DNA of 64,000 nucleotides from Pezizomycotina sp. ARF18 (lineage: Eukaryota; Ascomycota). The position numbers were made by a program, and so were the translations under genes. The DNA is taken from assembly GCA_002224055.1 (NCBI GenBank), contig AZLU01000091.1, positions 88,462 through 152,461 on the forward strand, given 5' to 3'. The notes beneath the pieces are model-generated. The model made no database searches, was not told the DNA's origin, and saw only the letters and a list, made by a program, of their open reading frames with translations. Shown here piece after piece: positions 54,051 through 64,000 of this stretch. Numbering within the stretch: the first letter of the stretch is position 1; the number at the start of each line of letters is the position of its first letter.

Positions 54051-57000
54051 ATGGAGACCCACACACTCGACGCCCTGGTCCGTCGTCGGGCATCCGAATC
54101 CGTGCAGAGAGCTATGCTCGGATACCCAAAGTCCCGAACCGATCCTACCGATCTTGCAACGTATACGGCTCGTGAGTTCCACTTGCTCACGGAACGCGCA
54201 GCCAGATATCTCCTCTCACAGAGCCTCTCGAGGTTTGACGATGAAGCGTCTGAAGTAGTACCGGTGGCAGCGGTACTCGGAAACTCGACCTTAAGCTACC
54301 TGTTGACAATCGCAGGTCTTAGCCGGTTGGGATATACGGTCCTCGTCCTCTCGCCCAGGCTCTCGGTTTCGGCTTATCTTTCTCTACTAGAAACTGTTGG
54401 CTGCAACATTATCGTCCGCGCAGGTCGGTTTGGAAATATAACCGCAGAGCTACAAAATCACGCGAAAAATGCATTGCGTGTTTTCGAACTCGTTAATCAT
54501 GAGTCTCTTCCACCTCTAAAAGAAAGCGGCTGCAATGTAATCAGGTTTCTGGAGACGATAAATCACCCCACCGCTTCTGACCACACGGCTTTCATAATGC
54601 ACTCCTCCGGCTCTACAGGGTTGCCGAAACCTATATTCCACAAGCAGAAGCGCTGCATCGACGCCTACGCAAATGCCTTTCATCTTTCGCCGTCATTTGT
54701 GACTTTACCGCTGTATCACACGTACGGCCTCTCATCCTTTTACCGTGCACTTACCGCGCGGACGCTCGTATACCTCTTCGACGGCGAAACGCCCATTACA
54801 GCGGAGAGGCTATCGCAGACGGTACGCGTCGCGAAGCCGGAGTTGGTATCGGCGGTTCCATACGCGCTTAAGTTGATGTCAGAAGACCAAAGCGCCGTAG
54901 AACTACTCGCGAAGTGTGAGATGGTGACGTACCACGGCAGTCCTGCCCCGACGAACTAGGGGATTACTTAGTAAATCAGGGAGTACACCTCGTCGGCCAC
55001 CTCGGTTCCACGGAAGCAGGAGCTCTAATGTCGTCTGAGCGTCCGCGGGAGGATAAACTGTGGAACTACTTTACTTTCTTCCCGCAGGTCTTACCGTACA
55101 TCCAGATGAAACCCGTCGGTGATGGTTTATTCGAGACTGTACTGCTAGATGGACTTCCAGCTAAAGTGCTTTCGAATTCTGACGATCCTCCGAATTCTTT
55201 GCATACGAGGGATTTGTTCTCTCCGCACCCGTGGAGGCCGGGAGGTGGAAGTTTGAAGGGAGGATGGATGATAGGGTTACGCTTATGAACGGGGAGAAGG
55301 TTTTGCCGGTGCCTATTGAGGGGAGGTTACGCTCGCATCCTGCGGTGAGGGAGGCGGTCGTATTTGGGGTGGGCAGGGCCGTTCCGGGATTACTGGCGTT
55401 CCGGAGTGAGTATGGGAAAGGTCTGACGGATAAGGAGTTTGTCGATTCAATTTGGGATACGGTAAAGGAGGCGAACGAGCATGCGGAGGCGTTTTCGCAG
55501 ATACAGAAGGAGATGATTGTGCCGTTGAGTGCTGAGGAGGAGTACCCAAGGACAGATAAAGGGTCGATGATTCGTGCGAAGGTGTACGATTTTTTCGCGG
55601 ACAATATAGAGGCGGCGTACCGGTCGCTTGAGCTTCAGAATGGCTCGGTGAAGCGGTTAAGATTTGATCAGGTGGAAGAAATTGAGGACTGGCTTATAAA
55701 AGCGTTTCAAGAGAACTGGAATATCTATCTAGACAGAACTCAGGACTTCTTCGACGCAGGCGTGGACAGTTTGAAAGCTATCCAGATACGGACTCGGATA
55801 TTGAGGCACCTTGATATTAGGAATGACAGCAGCTTTGGATCTAACATCGTCTACGATTGCGGGAATATTCGCAGTCTTGCGAGGTATCTGCACGCCTCCC
55901 AAACAAACAACAGTGCGACGATAGAGACACGCGGTCCCGAAAACACGGAAGAGACCATGGCCGCCCTTGTTCAAAAAATATTCGGTCTTCTTGAGGCACG
56001 TTCCGACCTCGGATACAGCAACGAAGCACTCTGTCGTCCTCACCGGCGCCACAGGAACTCTCGGAGCTTATCTACTCTCAAGTCTACTTCAACGAGGTAA
56101 TGTGTCTAGAGTTTACTGCCTGGTCCGTGCCTCCTCCGAGGAAGCAGCAAGCATGCGGGTTACCAACTCTCTACGTGAAAGAAATCTACCCGTCCTAAGC
56201 GATAAGGTAGTCGCATTACCAAGCGATCTTACCCGACAAGACCTGGGATTACCATCAGACATCCTCTCTGAAATCCTCTCTTCTCTAACGCTGATATTCC
56301 ACTGCGCCTGGACAGTAAACTTTAACCTCCGCCTCGAGAGCTTTGAACTACTCCTACTAGGCACGCAGAACCTCATAAACCTCTCGTTATCTGCGAAACA
56401 GGCGAGACCGGCGAGGTTCTTTTTTGCATCTTCGGTGTCGACCGCGACGGGGATGAAAACACCCGCAGATGTGCCGGAGATGATACTTGCGGATTTCGCT
56501 TCCGCGCAGAATATGGGGTACGCCAAGTCGAAAATGGTTGCGGAACACATCGTACATAACGCCGCTACGAAGGGCGGAGCGCTGGCGAGGGTATTAAGGG
56601 TTGGCCAAATTGCGGGCGACGGAGAGACGGGGGTTTGGAACGATACGGAGTCGATTCCGTTGATTATACGGTCGGCTTTGACGGTTGGATCTCTGCCGTC
56701 TTTGGATGAGGTGCGTATCAATCTTTTTGCATCTAGTTGGTTGTTTAAATATTCTAACGCCTTTGTTGTCTCCTCAGATGTGCTCCTGGCTTCCCGTCGA
56801 CCATCTCGCCTCCATAACCCTCGACCTCTCCGGCGTCTCAGGTTCGCACAACCCCAACGCGAGACGCTGATCATGACCTGGTCTATAATCTAGTCAACCC
56901 AGTCTCTTTCCATTGGACCTGTGAGCTCCTTCCTGCCCTTCGGGGTACAGGAATGAAATTTGAAACAGTACCTACATTGGAGTGGGTCAGAAGGCTCAAG

Positions 57001-57216
57001 GAGAGCCCGCCAGATGCAGATACAAACCCGTCCGTGAAGTTACTTTCGTTTTACGAAGGGCGATATACGGGCGACGATTCCGGTCGTAATGGATTACGCT
57101 TCCTGACACGGAGGAGCTTGAGGGATAGTGCGACGATGAGGGAGTCTCCGCATCTCGTGAGGGATGGTTACATTGAGAAATTTGTGAAAGCGTGGCTACG
57201 AAAATGGAAGATCTAG
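54051..57216 (+). CDS. NRPS-like A-T-reductase (carboxylic acid reductase type)
   Basis: Single-module enzyme: adenylation, carrier and NAD(P)-dependent thioester reductase domains, no condensation domain. Such proteins activate a carboxylic or amino acid as AMP ester, load it on the carrier and release it as aldehyde or alcohol. A-domain motifs: MHSSGSTGLPKPI, LPLYHTYGLSSFYRAL, GSTEAG, TRDLFSPHP, GRMDDRVTLMNGEKVLPVP. Carrier: FFDAGVDSLKAIQIR, where the Ser carries phosphopantetheine. Reductase: VVLTGATGTLGAYLLSSLL, RFFFASSVSTATG, and GYAKSKMVAEHI with the Tyr/Lys pair. One 67-bp intron (56711-56777) joins SLPSLDE to CSWLPVDHLAS. C-terminus: YIEKFVKAWLRKW, stop 57216. Four single-base breaks (near 54930, 55240, 55975, 56865). 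The substrate cannot be read from the sequence; start ATG 54051 fits the first conserved residues. Confidence 0.88.
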
Positions 57217-57506
57217 CGGTGATACTGATGGATGCAAATTGAATATAATTGCTCAGTCTACAGCTGTTTCCCGACAAAAAACAAAACTGCAGCTTCTGCA
57301 ATCTCATATAAGACTTCAAGGAGGACTGAATACATTGATTTTCGCCTCTTGTTCACTCGATACATGATTCAAGTACTGGAAACTTATAAAAGTGTTCATA
57401 TTTCATTTCCAAGACGGAAGAAAGTACGTAATAAGCGAAGGAGATAATCAGGGTAATGATTTTCTCATAATGGGTTCCAAGGGAAACAATGATGGAACTC
57501 TTCTGA

Positions 57507-59418
57507 TTAATACTTTGACTGAGAGATATGTAGTTTAAGACCGCGAAGTCTATCCTTAGCCAGATCCAAGAGCTCATCCTCCCTGCAAACAGCGAACCGG
57601 AGGTATTTTTCACCAACATGTGCGTTTTCTTTGGTGTAGAAGCCTGCGACGATGAAAGCGGCCGATGAGTCTTTACTATTAACAAAGGATTCAGGAGAAA
57701 GGGAAATCTCTCACCCGTGATCGGGAGAGCTGCAACGCCGAGCTCATTGATTATAAACCAGCAAATCTTCGAGTCTCTTCGTCTCGAGGCTACATGGTCT
57801 GGGAATACGTAATCCTCGGGAATTACAATTTTGGTTGTGTTCACAAGCACGAAATATCCGCCGTCCGGTACCGTATACTTACGAAGAAAAAAGGTTACGG
57901 TCAGATCTTAGATTCCCAATAAATTGGGTAGCAGGATGGTAAACCTACGGGCAATCCCAGCTCGTCCCAACCTCATTAAATCTCTCCATCTTCTGCCGCA
58001 TCTCCTCTCTGCTCTGCTTCCAGAAGCCGTTTGTTTCAGCGAGCTCGTACCCAATCGCAGCCGCTTCCTGTTGCGGACTGGGACTCGCGTAGCAGATTTG
58101 TGTGTGCGCTTCCGAGACGTGCTTAAGCAAGTGTTGAGGCCCGATGACGAATCCCACGCGCCAACCCGTTGCGTAAAAGTTTTTTCCGACGGAGCCGACA
58201 GTGAGGGCAAGAGAACGAATATCTTCCGAGAGGGTAGATATACGTGTGAGAGGCGTGGTGTCGGAGTAGTCTAGCCGATCGTAGACTTCGTCGGAGATGA
58301 TTATTATGGAGTGCTTGACGCAGAGTTCGCCGATGGCGAGGAGCTCGGACCGAGAAAAGACCTTTCCGATCGGGTTTTGCCTAAAGGTGAGTGTGAGCAA
58401 TTCGATGACTTATGATGAATACAGAAATCGATCCTTCTAGAGTTCTTGACAAAGAGATATTACATACGGCGAGTTAAGAACCTGCAAAAAAATGATATTA
58501 GTAAGAAAGGCGAGGTCCTTATACAGTCTTCGATGATCAAGACATCACTCACGATCATCTTTGTTCTCGGCGTAATAGCCTTTCCAAGTTCCTCCATATC
58601 CACTCGCCAATCGGCTGCGGAACACCTCTCGGTTGCCGCGTTTCGTGGTTCGCGCAACGGAACGTGTTTCACAATTCCGCGTGGTATTTCTACGTTCCGC
58701 TCAAATCTAGGAAGCATAAGCAAACGCTTTTGTCTTAATACACAACAACACGGAGGAAGGAGTTGGCACGTACTGGTCGAAAAATGGTTCAAACACGATT
58801 ACTTCGTCTCCTGGCTCGACGAAGGCAAGATAGCACGCTAGTGTGCCTTCGTTCGCGCCCGTTGTAATTGTGATTTCCGTCTCAGGATCGAGCTCTCTAC
58901 CCATAAGCTTTGAGTATGTTCCGGCCAAGGCCTTTCTTAGTCGAGGGCGACCCTTTCCACAAAAAGGACTCTTAGCTATAATGTCGAGGGCTCAGGATTA
59001 CGTTTGTGTTACCTTGGTCGGAGAATACTGATTGCAATCCACTCGCCATATTACGTCCTGCATTGCCTGAAGAAGGAAGTCGGGTGGATTGTAGCCGCTA
59101 GTTGCAAGCGTGAATTTGTCAGGGACAAATCATAGCTGCATCGTAGGATCGAATTATAGGAAGGAAGACTTAAAAGCCTGTTCTTACAAAAAGCCTTGTC
59201 CAAGGTTGATCATGGGTTGTACAGGGGACTTTGCAACTGCCTCATTTACGATTGACCTTAAAAAAAGAAAGATGAGCGGTTATGATATGAATTGGTCAGC
59301 ACCGGTGCACCAGTAAGATATTTCGGGAACCTAGTCCAGAGAGAATGTTGAGCGATTACCATATATCTTCCTTGCTTCCTGTTACAAGCTTAGCGGCTCT
59401 GGGAATGGAATCGGTCAT
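57507..59418 (-). CDS. Kynurenine-type PLP aminotransferase (class I/II)
   Basis: Fold-type I aminotransferase related to fungal and animal kynurenine transaminases (BNA3/KYAT), which transaminate kynurenine and aromatic amino acids to their keto acids. The start MTDSIPRAAKLVTGSKEDIW (59418) is followed by NEAVAKSPVQPMINLGQGF, then GYNPPDFLLQAMQDVIWRVD and CNQYSPTK, then GRPRLRKALAGTYSKLMGRE, TGANEGTLACYLAF and PGDEVIVFEPFFDQ. NPIGKVFSRSEL and IIISDEVYDRL carry substrate and PLP contacts. The PLP lysine lies in SVGKNFYATGWRVG. The C-terminus is YFVLVNTTKIVIPEDY, ELGVAALPIT, then KYLRFAVCREDELLDLAKDR. About eight introns, including a 14-nt micro-exon (58468-58481) encoding the VLNSP segment before NPIGK. 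One missing base near 57950. It sits between the NRPS-like and DAHP synthase genes. Confidence 0.88.
58468..58481 (-). other. 14-nt micro-exon of the aminotransferase gene
   Basis: Between donor GTGAGT/acceptor TTTGCAG upstream and donor GTATGT/acceptor CTTTAG downstream lies the 14-nt exon GTTCTTAACTCGCC. Spliced in, it yields MIVLNSPQNPIGKVF, the expected family motif; skipped, the frame is lost. Confidence 0.75.
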
Positions 59419-59837
59419 GGCTTCGGACAACAATTTGTACGACTCTGTGCAACTTCTGACGCGAGTATGAGGCAATTACCGGTCTCTGAAAGCAGCATGA
59501 GTCTTACATACGAAATATAAAGTGAGGTGTAGATTAGAATTACGATAAGCGGATGGAATGAAGGGGGGTCAGTTGCCCCTTATATACTTCTTTCTCACAA
59601 CCATTTCACGTCTATAGAGGCATGATGCCAGCAGTCTCGCCACATTGTATACGCCCTTTACTTGCCGATAACAATTGCTCTACCATTTCTCTCATGAGTT
59701 TACATGCGCTCTAGTTCTTTTAGAATGAACGAAAAGGCATTTTATTTGCCGACACCAGCCACAAGGAATAAGATAGAGGCAAAAAGTACAACATCTTCAG
59801 GGCTATATTAAAACAGCGCCACGTTTTACTCAGAGAG

Positions 59838-61088
59838 CTATGGACATCCAGATCTTCTCTTCTTCACCGCGGTAGCAAGAATCGCTAGCATAGACTCCGT
59901 ATCCTCTTGGCCGATACACGCGTCCGTAATACTGACGCCGTACTTCAGGTTCGTAAGCGGGCCTACTTTTTGATTTCCCTCATGGATATTGCTCTCGATC
60001 ATTACTCCAAAGATAGAGTTTTCGCCTTGGACAATTTGATCGGCTATGGAAGTGGCAACAAGCAGCTGGTTCTTGTAATTCTTCCCCGAGTTGCCATGAT
60101 TGCAGTCGACCATGATCCTTGAAGCGCCACAGAAGCCTCTCAGCCTCAGTTTCTCGTTGGCGACTTGGACTGCCTTTGCATCATAGTTTGTTCCATTTCT
60201 TCCCCCTCTAAGGATTAGGAAGCAGTCCGGATTTCCTGAAGTCTCCGCGATTGCAAGCAATCCCGTCTCTGCCATCGATAAGAATTTGTGGCTACGCTCG
60301 GCGGCGCACATGGCGTCAATTGCTGCATCTAGCGAACCATCTGTGCCATTCTTGAATCCTACTGGGAAATCTGTCCCAGAGGCCATCTCACGATGGAGCT
60401 GACTCTCAGTTGTCCGAGCTCCAATCGCACCAGACTGAGGAGATCAGAAGTGTAATGCGGCGAGAGAGTATCCAGCATCTCGCTCGCGACAGGCATGCCT
60501 AGCGCCGTAAGTGCGAGAAGCAACTGCCGTGATATCTGCAAACCATTGTTCATGTTGTGAGTACCGTTCAGATGGGGATCGTTTATGAGCCCCTTCCAGC
60601 CGATCGTTGTGCGGGGCTTCTCGAAATACGCGCGCATGACTATCAAAAGCTCATCCGCATAACGTGCTTTCATAGTAAGCAACCAGCGGCAGTACTCGAT
60701 AGCGGCATTAGGATCGTGGGTCGAACACGGTCCGACAACGACCAGCAAACGACGAAGAGGATCCCGCGCATTGAGTAGACTTGTGATCTCCCTACGTGCA
60801 TGCAAGACCGTAACTTCTGATCTAGAGGTCTGCGAAGGGAATTAATAAGTACCCGATGTATTTACTAAGCATACAGAGTCAGAGTGTTGGACTCACTCGA
60901 GGTGATTCATGAAGCAGCAGAGCTGGCGCTATTACTGGTTTATCTGCCAAATTTTCTCAAAATCGATAAGTATCATGCCATGAAACGCTTCTCCCGTTCA
61001 GCGAGATGGACAACTTACAGCACCGCACTAGAGATGCAGTACCGAAAATATCAGTAATATTCCTCTCAATTAACTTTGGACTATACAT
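59838..61088 (-). CDS. 3-deoxy-7-phosphoheptulonate (DAHP) synthase, class I
   Basis: First enzyme of the shikimate pathway: phosphoenolpyruvate plus erythrose 4-phosphate to DAHP. Exon 1 (61019-61088) starts MYSPKLIERNITDIFGTASL; exon 2 (60897-60943, 47 nt) encodes KPVIAPALLLHESPR; exon 3 runs 59838-60829. LLVVVGPCSTHDPNAAIEYC (PEP/metal Cys), IVMRAYFEKPRTTIGWKGLI, NDPHLNGTHNMNNGLQISR and GMPVASEMLDTLSPHYTSDL are diagnostic. IGARTTESQLHREMASG and PVGFKNGTDGS follow after one missing base near 60400. Then MVDCNHGNSGKNYKNQLLVA, FGVMIESNIHEGNQK, GVSITDACIGQEDTESMLA. The N-terminus is somewhat divergent from the usual YDPLIPPALL pattern. A dedicated shikimate-pathway gene beside an NRPS-like enzyme and an aminotransferase suggests precursor supply; alternatively it is simply a housekeeping isozyme. 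Confidence 0.92.
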
Positions 61089-63225
61089 GCGACGACCACG
61101 TATCGCGTAACCTACCTCGAGGAACCTCTGAGCGTGGCTCGTCGTCCAAAGGATGGTCTATCAAGAGATTCTTCAGGATTTTGGCATTAGCGTATTTACT
61201 TTCTAAGAGGGACGGAAATGGGAAACTTCTATCGAGAAACTTAACGCACCGGCATTTTAAGCTATGTATCGATCAGAAAAACGGATTCGAGGGATTTCAG
61301 GAATCGTGGCCATTCTAGCTCATCGTAAACGCATTATTTATTCTCGAATTCGGATACGCAACTTAGGTAAAACTATCTTTGAAATTAATACAGGAAAATC
61401 GTCCGGTCATGAATATCCACCGAGGGTATTACAACCAGGACCTCTGTGTTGGTTTACCCGAATGTAACGCGAGCCCGTGTAGTTAGTTGGTATACCAATA
61501 AAGGGACACATAATCCCTCCTCCCAGCGAACGCTCTTGGTGTTCCTCTACACTCCGATCGATGCGCGGTCGACGCTTTTTGCTTTCTAGCCCGCGGATTC
61601 ATAATTTCGCTACGGAATTAGACTTTTGGTTTTTACCTCGATAAGGCCAGTTCTTACATAATGAACGCGCCCATGTGGTATATAACCGCCTATCTTCTGC
61701 TTATCTTCCAACATCAACGTGGGATACTGAGCTCTGTTGTAAAGGCATCGAAATCCTGATATCCCGATCCTGCGCATGCAACATACTGAGATCCTTAGCT
61801 TCACGGAAGGGAGCAATTCCGAAAGAAATTGCCCACTTAGCAACACGATTGGGCGGAAATATTCGCCGATCGTTACGTTTCACAACCTAGAGGAATGATG
61901 TCCCGACCACGGAACGGTACACATCTGATGAGCCTTAGCTGTCACCCTACATCTCATGAAACTCGTGCGGATGCGGGGCGGAATCATCGGTGTGACAGTT
62001 TTTGCTGTCGGTCTGGAAATAGAAGCGGGAGAACAAGGGCTTAAGTCTTTGGAGTTGAGCAGCGACTCATAGCCGTACTGCGTCCCAATGTGATCGTAAT
62101 ATATGAATACTAGATAAATATCGCTCCCGCGAAAACCTTTCCCATTGTTGACAACTATAGTGTGTCTGTAAATCGGTGTTCCACAAACATATATACCGGG
62201 TGAATTTGAGTTTCATTGGTATCAGATAACACCAAATGCAATACAACGCGCCTGTGGCTGCTCTATGGCTGCTCTGTATATAGATGCAGCACGTCATGGC
62301 TGGTATTACCGGCGCCGCAGGTCTTTATAGCAGCTGATTGAGTGGTTCCACGACTTGTAGAGATGTAACAAAGACTAGATCGATCGATCGATCCTGCTCC
62401 ATTCGGCCAATTGCATTTAAGATAGTTCCAATCATTGACGTTGTGCGCGGAGATAAGAATGCAACATTATCTCGGAAGCCATAAAAACTACGATATTAAC
62501 CCCTCGTCGGCAATCTCTCAACTCCTCTCCGCGCTTCCGCTCCCTTCTGGTTTGCGTGTATCGGTTACAGATTGTTGAACAATCTGGTACCACGACTCGA
62601 TTAAGCTTAAACTGTAACACTCCAGTGCAAGACGACCAAAAATTCTCAATATGCAGCTCGCCACTGCAGAGCCTTGAAACGAGGTTGATAGATATTCCCA
62701 CGGTCGATAGGAACATGCAGATCGTTATTGTTTGTGATTTCAGTATCACAGTGGAGTATTTGTGTGGGAAGAACGGATCAATTGCTGTTACACCTTCACG
62801 TAGTGTATTTGTCGAATGGCTGTCTGCCATTAATCTTATTCACCCTTGATCGACTTTGTGATAACTTCGATCCCAATTTCGTAGGATCATGAACGTCAAG
62901 ATATGAAATACCCCGAAGGCTTTGTGTAAATGAGCCAAAGGATTGAAGCTTCGAAAGCTTTTTGAGGAGCACACGATGCCGGCAAGCAAGCGATAAGTCT
63001 TCTTCCATCATGATGTTTTTAAGAAATGAAACGTGAATGGGAAATACAGACAAGACATAAGAAACACTGGAGTTTCCTATTCTTTTATAATTCTCGCTTC
63101 ATTACATCGTGTCTTCTCGCTTACTCATTGCACAAAGTCCAGGCACCCATAGTCAGATCTTGGTTGAACAGCATCAAATCCTCAGCCCATCCATATTTAT
63201 CTCCAGTAACTTCCTCGAACATAAT
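61089..63225. other. Long intergenic region, no gene recognised
   Basis: About 2.1 kb with no recognised gene, although several open frames of 60-130 codons exist on both strands. A GATC-repeat (62380-62393) lies upstream of the oxygenase gene. If the cluster has a regulator it is not in this gap in recognisable form. Confidence 0.45.
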
Positions 63226-64000
63226 ATGTCCCCGTCTATATTCCCCCCTAAGCGGCTGTTCGCGATCTCTGTCCGTCAGGAAACAGTGTCTCATCAACCC
63301 CAAAAGCCCAGTCTGAGATCTCTCGAATCCTTACCCTCCGACCTCCCTCCAGCTGAGCTCCAGGTTATCGACCTTGAACTTCTCCGAAGTGGTGACGAGA
63401 CGCAGGCTGAAGCTCTATACCAAGCATGCAAGAACTTCGGTTTCTTCTACCTAGACGTCCGGAAAATGGACGGGGGTGAATTCCTAACGTCATCGACAAC
63501 ATGTACGAGCTAGACGAGACCTGTACAATCTCCCCATAGAGGAGAAACTGCAATATGACGTTGACAAGCTCGAACGCTCAAACTCAATGGCTACAAACCC
63601 GTCGGCCGGAATTACGGAGGTATCGGCGGCAAAAAAGACGGCTTTGAAACCTACGCTATCCCAAGGACGGCATCATGAATTTTCGCGGCGCTGGCAACTT
63701 CGTCCGCCAAAATATTATAGAAGACTACATGCCCACAGTCCGGAGATTTGTGAGGGAATGGGCATCGTCACCCGCTCCATTCTTACCAGCCTCTCTGCCT
63801 CTCTCCACTTGCCGTCGGACGAAAATTTGCAACCTGCCACCGCTTCGAGCAACCCAGCTCGGACATCGTCCGCTTACTCAATACCGGGCACAGCCCGTCG
63901 AGGAAAGAGGCGCTAGCCACACGCCTCACACGGATTTGGGCAGTCTGACTATCCTTTTCACTCGGCAGTGTGGATTGCAGGTGCTCGCTCCCGGCGCCCA
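63226..64000 (+). CDS. 2-oxoglutarate/Fe(II)-dependent dioxygenase, 3' end outside window
   Basis: Isopenicillin N synthase-like family: oxidises a substrate using 2-oxoglutarate and O2. The ATG at 63226 (MSPSIFPPKRLFAISVRQ) is in frame with the conserved N-terminal block PPAELQVIDLELLRSGDETQ, then ALYQACKNFGFFYLDV. After a single-base break it continues NVIDNMYEL, IEEKLQYDVDKLERS, NGYKPVGRNYGGIGGKKDGF, then ETYAIPKDGIMNFRG. Near 63930 HTDLGSLTILF supplies the HxD iron-binding pair; the distal His and the 2OG-binding Arg lie beyond the window. Several frame changes. Likely a tailoring enzyme if the right-hand genes form a cluster; the reaction (hydroxylation, desaturation or ring closure) cannot be told. 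Confidence 0.8.

Noticed and set aside
61076-62849. Several 60-130 codon open frames upstream of the oxygenase
   Set aside because: No motifs such as Zn2Cys6, P450 or methyltransferase signatures; no cluster regulator could be supported.
1-64000. Transposable elements
   Set aside because: No reverse transcriptase, transposase or terminal inverted/long repeats with target-site duplication were recognised by eye; short or ancient elements could be missed.

Overview
ORGANISM. The window looks like genomic DNA of a filamentous ascomycete (Pezizomycotina). Genes carry short spliceosomal introns (about 55-240 bp, GT...AG, some with CTAAT-like branch sites). The gene content is typical of that group: BTB/POZ proteins, NACHT/ankyrin STAND NTPases, a HET-domain protein, a DHA2-type MFS transporter, an NRPS-like A-T-reductase and an FBH1-type F-box helicase. 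Intergenic DNA is rich in poly-A/poly-T runs, several of 24-25 nt. No rRNA, tRNA, CRISPR array or intact transposon was recognised. LAYOUT. 0-2.5 kb: broken NACHT gene. 3.4-11.4 kb: six BTB genes or remnants, several sharing an N-terminus (MENNL) encoded by its own tiny first exon. 11.9-14.5 kb: Arf-type GTPase with a long repeated C-terminal extension. 15.7-16.7 kb: thymidylate synthase. 17.8-18.9 kb: BTB protein with coiled coil and Cys tail. 19.7-23.0 kb: FBH1-like F-box/UvrD helicase. 23.3-24.6 kb: D-Ala-D-Ala-ligase-like ATP-grasp gene interrupted by a 300-bp tandem duplication. 26-36.5 kb: three more BTB genes, two paralogous putative secreted helical proteins and a small Cys-rich gene. 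37.7-41.9 kb: tandem array of five small Cys/Trp-motif genes at about 1-kb spacing, some sharing a promoter block. 43-47.5 kb: NACHT-type gene with about 20 near-identical ankyrin repeats, decayed by stops. 48.1-50.3 kb: HET protein. 50.4-64 kb: MFS transporter, NRPS-like reductase, kynurenine-type aminotransferase, DAHP synthase and a 2OG-Fe(II) oxygenase cut by the window end. HOW THEY WORK TOGETHER. The right-hand 14 kb has the composition of a small biosynthetic cluster: shikimate supply (DAHP synthase), transamination, carboxylate activation and reduction (A-T-R), oxidation and export. That reading is inference. The 43-50 kb block (STAND NTPase plus HET) suggests self/non-self recognition. 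The BTB and Cys/Trp arrays look like lineage-specific expansions. QUALITY. Many otherwise well-conserved reading frames, including housekeeping-like genes, are broken by single-base changes, mostly missing bases, with few nonsense codons. Together with the indel-rich 300-bp duplication this points to residual sequencing or assembly error for many breaks. The NACHT-ankyrin gene carries genuine-looking stop codons and is a better candidate for real decay.
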